Shown here: positions 32,627 to 43,822 of the stretch, piece by piece | How the letters are laid out: every line of letters begins with the position of its first letter | Numbering within the stretch: position 1 is the first letter of the stretch | Assembly: GCF_036320965.1 (NCBI RefSeq) | Contig: NC_092232.1 | Coordinates: 58,032,716 to 58,096,715 of the forward strand | Length of the DNA: 64,000 nt | Direction of reading: 5' to 3' | DNA from: Panulirus ornatus | Taxonomy: Eukaryota; Arthropoda; Malacostraca; Decapoda; Palinuridae | Translations under genes and position numbers: made by a program | Notes under the pieces: generated by a model | Seen by the model: the letters and a program-made list of their open reading frames with translations, nothing else | Database searches by the model: none | Told to the model about the DNA's origin: nothing

Positions 32627-32932
32627 ATGTTCACCAAGGAGGTAGGACGATCCTCCTTTGTCCAGGAGATGGAATTTGAATATGTCCATGTATTTGACAT
32701 GGGCTATGGCTGTGTGGACATGGAAGTGGAATACCCAGACGTGGAAGTGATGGATGGAGTGGACTTTGGCTGTGTGTATATGGAGGTGGAATACCCAGAC
32801 GTTGAAGAGATGGATGGAGTGGAATTGGTGGAATACCCGGACGTGGAAGTCATGGATGGAGTGGAATTTGGCTGTGTGGATATGGAGGTGGAATACCCAG
32901 AAGTGGAATTGGAGGAAATGGAATATGGGTGA
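32627..32932 (+). CDS. Small acidic repeat protein, unknown function
   Basis: The first ATG after the TATA box (32,627, AATAATATG context) opens a 101-residue frame starting MFTKEVGRSSFVQEMEF. It consists mostly of imperfect repeats of MEVEYPDVEVMDGVEFG type, rich in Glu, Asp, Val and Tyr, with scattered Cys. The frame is open upstream of this ATG but the TATA position favours this start. It has no signal peptide and no known domain. The antisense is also open, as expected for this codon composition; the plus strand is preferred because of the TATA box. It lies directly upstream of the truncated RRM copy. Confidence 0.55.
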   Translation: MFTKEVGRSSFVQEMEFEYVHVFDMGYGCVDMEVEYPDVEVMDGVDFGCVYMEVEYPDVEEMDGVELVEYPDVEVMDGVEFGCVDMEVEYPEVELEEMEYG

Positions 32933-33006
32933 AGCTGGTATGAACGCCATATGGATTTGGTGAAGGTTGACCTCGTAATGTGTTGACGTAAAATAGGTCA
33001 ACCACT

Positions 33007-33498
33007 GTGACCATGTGGCGGGGAGGGCCACATCCACCAACCACGAAGCGAGCCCCACCACGGAGAAGTATCCTGGCTGCATCCACGTACGAGAACCACC
33101 GCGGGAATGCCGTCATCCAGTACCCCTGCTATGCCTCCTACAAGAAGGCACTTCTTGCCAACGTGACACCACTTTCCGTCAACGGTCGCTGTGCAAAAGT
33201 GAAACCTCACCGTCCCACACGCCCTACCAGACCCACCATCCATGAGGAAATGCAGCCCACCCCACTTGTCAGGCCCACCTTCAGGGAGACATGGCAGGTC
33301 TCAAGACCTGTCAGGCCCACCATTCAAGACCGACTTGGTCCCCCAACACATGTCAGGCCCAGCGTTCTAGACCGACTGGGACCAATAACACATGACATGT
33401 CCTACGCTACAGACCGACTGCACTCCGCACCACGTACGGGCGTTAAAAGGCGTGTCGAGATGACACACGTTCCCCGTGCCAAAAGATTCAGTTGGTGA
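33007..33498 (+). pseudogene. RRM gene, 5'-truncated and rearranged copy D
   Basis: From about 33,086 the sequence matches the RRM gene at 63,011-63,862. It starts inside the RNP1 strand (YENHRGNAVIQY) and continues through the Pro/Arg repeats to the same C-terminus (RAKRFSW). The first half of the RRM is replaced by unrelated codons (MWRGGPHPPTTKRAPP). The frame stays open for 163 codons, but without RNP2 the domain cannot fold normally. It lacks the gene's own promoter; only the acidic gene's promoter lies upstream. One 14-residue repeat and a linker are missing compared with copy C. Confidence 0.65.
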
Positions 33499-34922
33499 GG
33501 AACCTGAGTTCTTTCTTCCTGCTGGTGCTGCAGGAGAACACGGCCCTAGAGTGGACACTGGAGGTGTGTTTGTGTTTGTGTTTGGGTTATCACTAAGGAA
33601 CCAACACCAAGACAACTTTAGTTTCGCCTCGCCAAGGATAACGTTAATCTGGCGGAAGTCTGGCTTTCTCCCAGTAGTGGATGGCACATAATATCTACGT
33701 AGGGACGTTGAAAAACAAAGAAAGAAAAAAAATGGGAACATTATCCCGCCCAAAAAATTACATAAATTTACGGGGATAATTTCCTTCGTCTTCAAAGAAA
33801 AAATGAAACTCTTCCGACGCTACCGTGCCTTCCATAAAGCAACCCTCAAAGAAATCACTTTGCGCTAGGACTCGGTTAGCCAATCTTCATATGGCTGGGG
33901 CTATTCTTCCCTCTGATTGATTCATTTTTCAAGATTAAGGAAAGTTATAATAAAAATATTGTATTGAGTTTCTCCGTTGGCGTCAGGGTAAACACCCATC
34001 CCCCCCGAAGCTTGGTTACCTTTCCGTGGTGGGGGGGACTTCATGGATTGGGCAGTAGCAACCATCGTTGGTTGCTTCTGTTCAATCCATGAACGAAAAA
34101 CCAAGCATCTTGAACGTAATTGTCGTATAAATTCACTTGGTGTCAAAACTGACGCGAAAGCGGTTGTCTCAATTTTGTCAGAAATGTTTGTGCGTTTCGG
34201 CCTGATGGCGGGAGTCGGTTTGGCGCTGTGGTCATGAGGGAATACGAGGAAGATTGGCAACCGTCCCAGAAGTAGCTACAGTGAGGCCCAGCAGCTGTCC
34301 CTAATACTGTGGAAGGCACTCATGTAAGGTGTGCAGTGAGGCGCAGCAGTAACAAGGGAAACGGACAACCAAAACAGCAATCTTGATCATCAGGAGGCTA
34401 TCCAATGCTCAGAGTAGATAAGGACGATTATTGTATGGCTTCGCTCAGAGGATGAAAATCTTAGCCGTGAAAATCAACAAGTAAAATAACTAGTAGTTAG
34501 TGGTAGTGAAGTGGAATTACCGTATTTCTGTGGTCTTAATAGTAAAACGAAACTTTTCGTTTTCTCCATCAATCTAGAGGTGTTGTAGACCACCATCCTT
34601 AAGGTTGTAAGGTAATGGTAAGTACAAGGTTATGACCTCAGCAAATCTGTGATGGAAAGTGCAGGAAATGTGGTAATGTATATAATATAAATTATATAGT
34701 TGTATACTAAATGTGTAATGAAATTTTGTCTTCTCTGTTCCCGTTCATTAATTCAAATACAGGTAAGTTTTCTTTCTAACGAGGTGGGATAAGCTACGTG
34801 CACTCGGCTTGTAAATGTGGTGACTTTCCCTTCATTACCACAATGGTGTGCTGAACTGAAGATGAAGAATTCCGTAGACGAAACTAAGATAGGAAATCAA
34901 TCTACATCAAAAATTAAAGGCG
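33086..34922 (-). repeat. Segmental duplication copy D (inverted)
   Basis: It is the reverse complement of about 61,575-63,513 in copy C, containing the RRM 3' part, its intergenic region, the short ORF and part of the conserved block. It ends at a GT microsatellite at 34,927. Confidence 0.85.
33922..34260 (-). CDS. Short conserved ORF of unknown function, copy D
   Basis: A 112-codon version of the MPIFLVFPHDHSAKP frame. The C-terminus is NIFIITFLNLEK because the module switches after the GETQY codons, as in copy C. The copy-B-like Ala is present at the variable Thr/Ala position. Coding status is uncertain. Confidence 0.3.
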   Translation of the reverse strand: MPIFLVFPHDHSAKPTPAIRPKRTNISDKIETTAFASVLTPSEFIRQLRSRCLVFRSWIEQKQPTMVATAQSMKSPPPRKGNQASGGMGVYPDANGETQYNIFIITFLNLEK

Positions 34923-34925
34923 ACG

Positions 34926-34926
<1 letters not shown>

Positions 34927-34986
<60 letters not shown>

Positions 34987-34993
34987 TGTGTGT

Positions 34994-35068
<75 letters not shown>
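34927..35068. repeat. (GT)n microsatellite
   Basis: A long TG run with occasional TA interruptions at the right edge of copy D. A shorter (CA)n run lies at 35,180-35,204. All cysteine/valine-repeat ORFs here are artefacts. Confidence 0.95.
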
Positions 35069-35069
<1 letters not shown>

Positions 35070-35340
35070 CACTTTAATCATTATCACGTGAGTCTTTTGA
35101 GGAAGGATTTGTACACTCGTGTTGCCCCGTCTCTTAACCTTGTAAATGTAAAATATGTTTTCACTCCTGTGTGTGCGCTCACACACACACACACACACAC
35201 ACACATAACCTATAATATTATCTAGTATTTTTTTAAGACTGATATCTTACACCTTGATTATAAAAGCCAAAGAAAAATTTATAAAAACATTTACATATAT
35301 TTACACACGTGTAGATATATGTTATGTATTGAAATATGGC

Positions 35341-35765
35341 GGAAAAATTCTTTATTTATTAACAAACGTGATTGAGGACGTAAAGAATCAGGTACAGACA
35401 TAATGGTTATTGTGATAAGTGATTTGTTTATGATAAATATGTATTGTGTTGCATTATAATGGTTGTTCAGAACCAAGGTTTTTAAACATGAATCACTGAA
35501 ATACTATCAGAAATAGAAAACCTGTTACACATAAACATTTATAGTGATTAACCACAGAATATATTTTCCTCTTGGTATGTAAAAGAATATATAGTACAGG
35601 GAGCTAGTTTGAGGAAGAGTATTTCATATTTTAACAAAATATTTACCTGTAATAGCGTCCCTTATCTTTCGTCATCATTTCTTATGTTTACTATCAAGAA
35701 ATGTCTTTTATCTAACACAAAAATTCTGTCTAGGTATTTGATTAATGTTGTCCAAGGATGAGCTA
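35341..35765 (-). pseudogene. Unknown Cys/His gene family, copy G3 (3' end only)
   Basis: The minus strand near 35,690-35,765 encodes the C-terminal part of the family (LDNINQIPRQNF, with a stop). The rest matches the family's 3' UTR and flank. It is a direct repeat of 45,612-46,015. It has no intact frame. Confidence 0.5.
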
Positions 35766-36473
35766 CATGCCACACGTGGTCAGGTCACATTGGTGGTGGT
35801 CAGGTCAGTGGGCGGTGTGTGTGTGTGTGTGTGTGTGTAGCCCCTGGGTTCATGTTGGCCACAGCCACCCACCCACCGGCCAGCCGGGCGGTAGTTTATA
35901 ACTAAGACTGGTAGTTTCACATGCCACTTGGAGTGTCCCTCACTACAGAACTTGAGCAGCTCTTATCCTGAGGTGGAGCAGTTGATCCTCTCCACCAGGC
36001 TGGTACACTTGGTCTGCACCAGGTGGCTCCCTCCTGGTCATCCTGAGTGGTTGGTTGCTGTGTTGGATTTAATGACCATTGACTTGTGAAGGTCATTAGA
36101 CCAGCCATCATTTTATCATCTGATAAAACATGAAGCAACGCCAAATATTACATGATCCACCTAAACTATTGAGAATGATGAAGTCTGATATTGTTACGTT
36201 ACGTCATCCAATCTTGCCACTCACATGTTACTATAATCACGACTACATACATAGTGTTGTTACGACTGATATTACTGTATGTACTGTAGTAAAGTACTGT
36301 GTTTATGTGGATAACATGTGGACGTCAGAGGAGGCAAGAGCATCATCAGAGACAAATTCTCTATTCTATGTTGTATCCTCAATTTTGTCTGCGGTGATCA
36401 ACACACTTTATCCACCAAGATATTATCTTGCTCTTTCTTTCCATCATTCTTTAGTATTAAAGATTTTGTTCTC
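35766..36473. other. Unassigned region
   Basis: A short (GT)n run lies at 35,816-35,838. Short frames occur on both strands without recognised motifs. Confidence 0.4.
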
Positions 36474-36890
36474 TCAAGCAAGATAGAATTTATCAATAAT
36501 TTTTAATGTCATCTTGGGTCCAGGTAATGTTAGGTAGCGGTCATACAAGTTGTCCATGACCTTCATCATGTGGGTTGGGAAGGAGTCAGGAGGTGTGGCG
36601 TTGTACTCGGTGTACCACTTGCCAAGTTGGTCAGTGTGTATACCATGGAAGTTGCAGGGGAATCATCAGTCTGTATGTTAACAATTAGGTTGAGCAAATA
36701 ACACTTGGCCTCAGTGAAGGTAGAATGTTTTCCCACCAGACTGCATCCATTAATACGACTTAGATCAGAAGATCTAGCCTCAGGTAATTTGTTAGATCGA
36801 GATTATCAAAGCCTTTCATCATTTCTAATCTTTGTACTTCGTTACCATCTCTGTTTTAAGTTGTTACGTTGACGTATGATGAATCTAATA
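36474..36890 (-). pseudogene. Decayed unidentified coding sequence
   Basis: The minus strand can be read as protein-like text across three frames. First is NEVQRLEMMKGFDNLDLTNY (about 36,860-36,800), then KHSTFTEAKCYLLNLIVN, then FHGIHTDQLGKWYTEYNATP through MMKVMDNLYDRYLTLPGPK to a stop at 36,474. The composition is balanced and globular-looking, with Trp, Tyr, His and Cys. At least two frameshifts separate the blocks. No family is recognised. It may be an exon of a host gene, a viral-type gene remnant or chance. Confidence 0.4.
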
Positions 36891-37889
36891 TGGAGAACAA
36901 ATTTAGGAGGAAACCTGGCAAAGCTACATATGAGTGATTTTACCGTTTGCAAGTAAACTACGATTTTGTAAAAACGAATAGCATCTATGTTGTGTATAGA
37001 AAACGTAACTCCTTAGCTGCATTCTCTATGAATGTCATCAAAAGTAAAACATAGACAAGGGAAGGAATGAGGCTTGACGATACGAAACATCACTCAATCG
37101 TGTCCTGCCTGCCCAGACCCTGGCCATAACTTCATCAACACATTGCTTACTACGTCAAGGTCATCCACACATTTTGCCTGGCTTGAACAACCGCTTGGCA
37201 TTCATGAACCACTGAATGTTTACACTTTCTGATTATCTGTAGCAGCTGATGCAGTTGCAAGATAGACTATTAAACCATTTTCTTACAATACTCGCTGGTA
37301 AGGAGACAATTTTCACAAAACACAGAGGTAACACTGCCTAAGAAACGGGCTTAAGAACAATAGTACGAACATAGGGTCACATTGGTACATCCACAAGGCA
37401 CCAGGGGTCTAGGTGGCCTGAAATAGATTTGGAACCAAGAAGGATGATGGGTGTAGGGAGTAAACCTACCACAGACCATCATTAATTATGAAGAGTTGAC
37501 AATGGTTACCTCCAGCCATAATCTATAAATCAATAGACAAATGTTAATGCAAACAAAGCAAGAATTAAACAAGCAGGAACACAATCCATTGTACCATTTT
37601 ACGATAGTTATGTCAAGTTGTCGCATCTGTTCATTACCTGACGTGGTCTTACGTCTCACCTTTAGTAACGTCTACGAATTTCGTTGTAGTGAAACTAAGG
37701 CGACCCGAGAGTCAATGTTAGTGATACACGAGAGGAAGAATTACAACTCCGAAGGTATAAAACAGTTGTGGACACACCAAACGCTTGACAAATATTCCTT
37801 AGTGGATGACAGAAAACACAAAGAGGTCGTCCTTGTAAACTTATGATGAGGTTTGCTTGAAGAGTCTCCCTTCGTCATCGTCGTCCACA
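36891..37889. other. Unassigned region with one open frame
   Basis: A plus-strand frame at 37,541-37,846 is charged and not repetitive, but has no known motif. No other feature is seen before the minisatellite. Confidence 0.35.
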
Positions 37890-38632
37890 GTGTCCAGGTG
37901 CAGCCAGGGTCGTCATCATGTTGGACGTCCAGAGTGTCCAGGTGCAGCCAGGGTCGTCATCATGTTGGACGTCCTCAGTGTCCAGGTGCAGCCAGGGTCG
38001 TCATCATGTTGGACGTCCCCAGTGTCCAGGTGCAGCCAGGGTCGTCATCATGTTGGACGTCCCCAGTGTCCAGGTGCAGCCAGGGTCGTCATCATGTTGG
38101 ACGTCCTCAGTGTCCAGGTGCAGCCAGGGTCGTCATCATGTTGGACGTCCCCAGTGTCCAGGTGCAGCCAGGGTCGTCATCATGTTGGACGTCCTCAGTG
38201 TCCAGGTGCAGCCAGGGTCGTCATCATGTTGGACGTCCTCAGTGTCCAGGTGCAGCCAGGGTCGTCATCATGTTGGACGTCCTCAGTGTCCAGGTGCAGC
38301 CAGGGTCGTCATCATGTTGGACGTCCCCAGTGTCCAGGTGCAGCCAGGGTCGTCATCATGTTGGACGTCCTCAGTGTCCAGGTGCAGCCAGGGTCGTCAT
38401 CATGTTGGACGTCCCCAGTGTCCAGGTGCAGCCAGGGTCGTCATCATGTTGGACCGTCCTCAGTGTCCAGGTGCAGCCAGGGTCGTCATCATGTTGGACG
38501 TCCCCAGTGTCCAGGTGCAGCCAGGGTCGTCATCATGTTGGACGTCCTCAGTGTCCAGGAGCAGCCAGGGTAGTATCCTGTTGGGGACGTCCCCCGTGTC
38601 CAGGTGCAGCCAGGGTTCGTCATCATTGCAGC
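37890..38632. repeat. 44-bp minisatellite, about 17 units
   Basis: The unit starts GTGTCCAGGTGCAGCCAGGG and ends TTGGACGTCC(C/T)CA. The period is 44 bp, with one 45-bp unit near 38,455 and degenerate units at the right end. Alternating CCCCA and CCTCA variants suggest higher-order structure. Because 44 is not divisible by three, and no frame of the unit has a stop, all three plus frames stay open. The ORFs of 238-440 codons here are therefore not evidence of genes. Confidence 0.95.
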
Positions 38633-38832
38633 CGTTCTCTGATCGCCTGATCCGTGGTGCACCGGTGGGTCGGAGGCTGTGTGACATGGTTAAATTTACG
38701 TCATATTCACGTCTCATTAACGTCTGTCCAGGTGGGCTAAGGCTCGTCTGTCTGAATGAAACCATATACAAAAGTAAGGCGTATTGTGTTGTGAGTCTCA
38801 GTTCATATGGAGGGGCAATATGGGTGGTTGTG

Positions 38833-38835
<3 letters not shown>

Positions 38836-38900
<65 letters not shown>
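38836..38900. repeat. (CT)n microsatellite at the gap edge
   Basis: A CT run directly abuts the assembly gap, which probably caused it. Confidence 0.95.
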
Positions 38901-39000
38901 NNNNNNNNNNNNNNNNNNNNNNNNNNNNNNNNNNNNNNNNNNNNNNNNNNNNNNNNNNNNNNNNNNNNNNNNNNNNNNNNNNNNNNNNNNNNNNNNNNNN
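38901..39000. other. Assembly gap (100 N)
   Basis: Exactly 100 N, so the true gap size is unknown. Sequences on either side may not be contiguous. Confidence 0.99.
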
Positions 39001-40574
39001 CCATACCCAGGTGTGTCACTGCTGCCTCAGTTGCCATACCAAGGTGCGTCAGCTGCTGCCTCAGTTGCCAGGTGTTCTCAGCAGATGAGGTCACGCCGAA
39101 GACTGAGCCAAGACAATTTAGGAATGTTATGTTTACTACAAAGCAACATGAAGCACTGCTGTAGAACTCAAGCTAGCAATTGTACATTTTTTACAAAACC
39201 TTTATGGATGTTTGATTACATTTTCACGCCACATGTCTAAGTGTTACGTAACAGGTGACTGTCATTAATCCTACAATTGAATAATAACTGTTTATGACGT
39301 AACAGAAATATAAGGCAATAAAAATACAAATCTAACATACACTCTATATTTTTGGATAAGTGTGTTATTGTCATTTCCAATTTGATATGCAATCATTTCA
39401 TCCAGTATATACAACCTGGGGTTATGTTCTCCAGCAGTCATGCACGGACGGTGGTGTGATGTGTGGCTGCTGCACACACAACATGACCACTCCTTCTGCA
39501 TGTCTTCTGCTGGTATTTGTATATCTATTAAGACAGTCTTAATGGGGCTGGACTTAGGTGTAATAATCATAGCTAGGCTCCCGTTAGTATATGTATTCCT
39601 TTTCACTTTCATTCGCTTTCAAAAATGAAATAAACAAAATAAGCAATATAAAAGAATGTTCCTGACCTGTGTTGGGAGGAGAACGTATACTGTTCACCAG
39701 CCTTACGTATACAAGAGGTGTGAGGGACGGGTCGTCAACACAGCTGAGGATGATACCAACAGTGGCAGTTAATTGTCAGAAACGTTTCAAGTGAGCAGTT
39801 GCAAGGTGTGGTAATGGTGGTCAGGAAGGCTGTTCCTTGTAGCTCGCTAGTTAGCCCAGAGTTGAACGAGGCGGAGCTCAGTAGTGTACCTTTGTCGTGT
39901 GTAATGACTGGATCATCTCTGCCACGTGAAGCAATCTACTAATCAACAGTTATGGAGTCAGGATTCATATATGACAACAAATAGTTAGATAGATTGTTGT
40001 TGTTAGATTGGGTAGGTGTCCGCCTGACATGGGCCCTTGTCTTAGGACAGCCCGTTCTTAGAAGTCTGTTTACTGTACAGTTATGTTATTGTTAGAGTCA
40101 CCAGCAGGTCTCCTCGTAGCAGTTATCTACTGTCGTTGTCACACTAGTGAGGTCTTCACCTACCTGTTGTTTGTTGTCGTGGTTAGATTTTCTAGGTTTA
40201 CGTCCTACATCTAGAGTGTGGACGGCCCCTTCTCTGATCTTGCCTAACAGGTCATTTCTTGTTTACAGATTCGTCAGGTCCTTGCCTGGCTCGGGCCCTT
40301 ATCATACGGCCTCTGTAACACGTAAGTATGTTTTATTATCTCTGAATTTACAGCTGTCAACAAGTAAAGTTCGTTAAACCAGAATGTGTACCGTACGGAA
40401 AAGCAAACAAATAACACAATTTGCAAGATGATAACAGTCGATATTAGCCATCAGCAGGTAAGGTCATCAAGCCGCACCATACATACGTCAGACAGTAACA
40501 TCAGTTGTATAACAGGATGTATATATGTTGTTGGATTTAAGGGCTATCACCTAAAGGTCATGAAGCCAGAATGT
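39001..40574. other. Unassigned region
   Basis: A short tandem duplication (about 40 bp, GTGTCACTGCTGCCTCAGTTG type) lies at 39,010-39,070. No recognisable gene is present; short frames have no motifs. Confidence 0.4.
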
Positions 40575-41315
40575 GAACCATAACCACTTACGGGCGGAGT
40601 CCGGTAACACCTTTTATAGCATTATGTCTCAAACAGAATACAGTAGTCAGTTTCATATAAGTATTCTGCACTTCAACTGATTAATGCTATGATAAGGATG
40701 AAGAGAATTACAAACCATGAATACTCATTGTAAGGATCACATCAAGGATGAAACATATATAACTAGAAGTGTTGAGGAAACAAAGATGGTGAAATACCTT
40801 GACCCGCCCGGGATCACTAGCACCTGTGGCAATGGACACACCTTTGTAATGCTTGATCACTTACAACTGATCAACTTTAATACGAAAGTCTTAGGTATTG
40901 TCCCTCAGAAGAATGTTTTACAAATATCTATAGAAGACGTATCTATGTTAGATAGACGCCATTTCTAGAATATATCTTTACCCGGGACGTGTAACACTTG
41001 TGTGGATGGACACAACTTTGTAATGCATGATCCATTACACGAAATGAACTTCACTAACGAAGACTCATACAACGCCTCGCTGGAGGACATTCAACAAATC
41101 TCTATACCGAATTTTTATTATAGATACAAGACATTTGTTGAAAGTGAACATAAGATTTATGATAGAAAAGGGACGTAATAGTATATAGTTTGTTACGAAA
41201 ATGAGATACTCCTGCCTTAAACTAGCTCTCTTGTGTTGTTTTTCTTTTAAATCCCCAGAGGAGAATATGTTCTGTTATTTATGAAAATAAAGATTTATGT
41301 TTTTATCAACTGTTG
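40575..41315 (+). pseudogene. Unknown Cys/His gene family, copy G1
   Basis: One frame runs from an ATG at 40,717 to a stop at 41,176-41,178, interrupted by a single TAG at 40,966-40,968. It encodes two related modules in tandem: ITSTCGNGHTFVMLDHL and TCNTCVDGHNFVMHDPL, each followed by a loosely similar tail ending QISI. The shared pattern is TC-x2-GH-x-FVM-x-D-x-L. A possible AATAAA signal lies at 41,286-41,291. Matching sequence occurs inverted at 45.6-46.5 kb and, for the 3' end, at 35.3-35.8 kb. The family is not recognised. The single stop suggests recent inactivation or that the second module starts separately. Confidence 0.5.
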
Positions 41316-41579
41316 AGAATTTCTTATCATCTTTACTGATTCTGGCTGAAAGGCATTGGTTTAAACAACCATTAAAGTTCAACACAATACATAGTCCTTA
41401 TAAACAAATAATCTATCAGAACAACACTATGTTTCATTAGATTCCTTAAGTCTTCTGTAACATTTTGAAGTACATAACATATTCACCAGTCTCATCTAGT
41501 GCACCACTCTCTTCACCCCAACATTCTTCTGAAAACATCTACAAATCTTCACCTTTGCCTCCATAAGATAATTTTATTA

Positions 41580-43145
41580 TACTTAGTCGCTGTCTCCCGC
41601 GTTAGCGAGGTAGCGTAAGGAAACAGACGAAGGAGTGGCCGAACCCACCCATATACGCATGTATATACATAAACGCCCACACACGCACAAATACATACCT
41701 ATACATTTCAACGTATACATACAAACACACACACAAACATATACGTATATACCCATGTACATATCCATACCTGCTGCCTTTATCTACTCCCATCGCAACC
41801 CCAGCATATATGAAAATGACCTCTTCCCCTTACCCCCTACCCCCAGCACGCGCGAGGTAGCTCTAGGAAAAGACAACAAAGTCCACATTCATTCACACTC
41901 AGTCTCTAACTGTCATGTGTAATGAACCGAAACCACAGCTCCCTTTCCACATCCAGGCCCCACAGAGTTTCCATGGTTTACACCAGACGCTTCACATGCC
42001 CTGGTTCAATCCATTGACAGCACGTCGACCCCGGTATACCAGATTGTTCCGATTCACTCTGTTCCTTGTACACCTTTCACCCTCCTGTATGTTCAGGCCC
42101 CAATCGCTCAAAATCTTTTTTCACTCCATCCTTCCATCTCCAATTTGGTCTCCCACTTCTCCTCATTCCCTCCACCTCTGACACATATATCCTCTTTGTC
42201 AATCTTTCCTCACTCATTCTCTCCATGTGACCAAACCATTTCAAAACAGCTTCTTCTGCTCTCTCAACCACACTCTTTTTATTACCACACATCTCTCTTA
42301 CCCTTTCATTACTTAATCAATCAAACCACCTCACACCACATATTGTCCTCAAACATCTCATTTCCTACACATCCACCCTTCTCCGCAAAACCCTATCTAT
42401 AGCCCACATCTCGCAACCATAGAACATCGTTGGAACCACTATTCCTTCAAACATACCCATTTTTCCTCTTCGAGATAATATTCTTTCCCTCCAACATACA
42501 CATTCTCCAACGCTCCTAGAACCTTCGTTCTCTCCCCCAACCTATGACTCGCTTCCGCTTCCATCGTTCCATCTGCTATGAAGTCCACTCCCAGTATCTA
42601 CAGCACTTCACTTTCTTCATTTTTCTCCATTCAAACTTACCTCCCAATTGACTTGTCCCTCAACCCTACTGAAACTAATAACCTTGCTCTTATTCACATT
42701 TACTCTCAGCTTTCTTCTTTTACACACTTTACCAAACTCAGTCACCAGCTTCTGCATCCGAATCAGCCACCAGCGCTGTATCATCAGCAAACAAGAACTG
42801 ACACTTCCGAAGCCCTCTCATCCGCAACAGACTGTATACTTGCCCTTCTCTCCAAAACTCTTGCATTCACCTCCCTAACAACCCAATCCATAAACAAATC
42901 AAACTACCATGGAGACATCACACACCCTTGATGCAAACAGACAATCACTAGGAACCAATCACTTTCCTCTCTTCCTACTTGTGCACATGCCTTACATCCT
43001 TTGTAAAAACTTTTCACCGCTTCTAGCAACTTGCCTTCCACAGAGGATCTGTATTCACTCTATCCTATGCCTTCTCCAGATCCATAAAGGCTACATACAA
43101 GTCCATCTGTATTTCTAAGTATTTCTCACATACATTCTTCAAAGC
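41580..43145 (-). pseudogene. RTE-clade RT fragment 4, decayed
   Basis: The 3' tail (TCGCTGTCTCCCGCGTTAGC on the plus strand) starts at about 41,586. The variant 3' UTR shared with fragment 3 lies at 41,780-41,960. RT sequence on the minus strand runs from about 42,000 to 43,145 with many stops and indels. Motifs such as GRPNWRWKDGV and HMERM are still visible. It is truncated where the trinucleotide array begins. Confidence 0.75.
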
Positions 43146-43146
43146 A

Positions 43147-43665
43147 AGAATAATAGTAATATTGAAAATAATAATGATAATAGTAATGACAATAATAATA
43201 GTAATGATAATAATATAATGATAATAGTAATAATAATGATAATGATAATAATAATGATAATAATAATAATAATAATATTAATAATAATAATAATGATAAT
43301 AATAATAATAATGATAATTATAATGATAATAATAATAGCAATAATAATAATAATGATAATAATAATTTTAATAATAATAATGATAATAATAATAATAATA
43401 ATAATAATGATGATAATAATAATAATAATAATAATGACAATAATAATGATAATAATAATATGATAATAATTATGATGATAATAATAGTAGTAATAATAAT
43501 AATGATATTAATAATGATAATAATAATGATACAACAATAATGATAAAAATGATAATAATAATAGAATTGATGATAATAATTATAATGATAATGATAACCA
43601 TATAATAATAATGCTAATAATAATGATAATGATAACAATAGCGATGATATTAATGATAATATCAA
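43147..43665. repeat. AAT/GAT trinucleotide array
   Basis: About 500 bp of ATA/ATG/AAT triplets (AATAATAATGATAATAAT type). The Ile/Met-rich ORFs here are artefacts. It interrupts RTE debris on both sides. Confidence 0.95.
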
Positions 43666-43679
43666 TATCTATATTTTAA

Positions 43680-43820
43680 ACTATCTATTTATTATACTTA
43701 ACCACCGTCTCCCGCTTCTCCTTCTTCCCTCCACCTCTGACACTTACATCCTTTTTGTCAATCTTTCCTCACTCATTATCTCCATATGTCCAAACCATTT
43801 CAACACACCCTCTTCTGCTG
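43680..43820 (-). mobile_element. Internally deleted RTE 3' fragment
   Basis: The RTE tail (TATTATACTTA, then GTCTCCCGC) is joined directly to RT C-terminal codons (TTCCCTCCACCTCTGACAC), skipping the 3' UTR. It ends exactly where a plus-strand coding remnant begins. Confidence 0.6.
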
Positions 43821-43822
43821 TT

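Noticed and set aside
32480..33082. 200-codon His/Phe-rich minus-strand ORF
   Set aside because: It is antisense of the acidic-repeat gene (Glu, Asp and Met codons read in reverse give Phe, Ile and His). The TATA box and leader support the plus strand.
33086..34922. Assigning the intronless gene set to a named virus family
   Set aside because: No hallmark gene (capsid, polymerase, terminase) is visible in the window, so naming a family would be guesswork.
37853..39240. Long ORFs (265-440 codons) as repeat proteins
   Set aside because: They arise from a stop-free 44-bp repeat that is open in all three frames, and one of them crosses the N gap.
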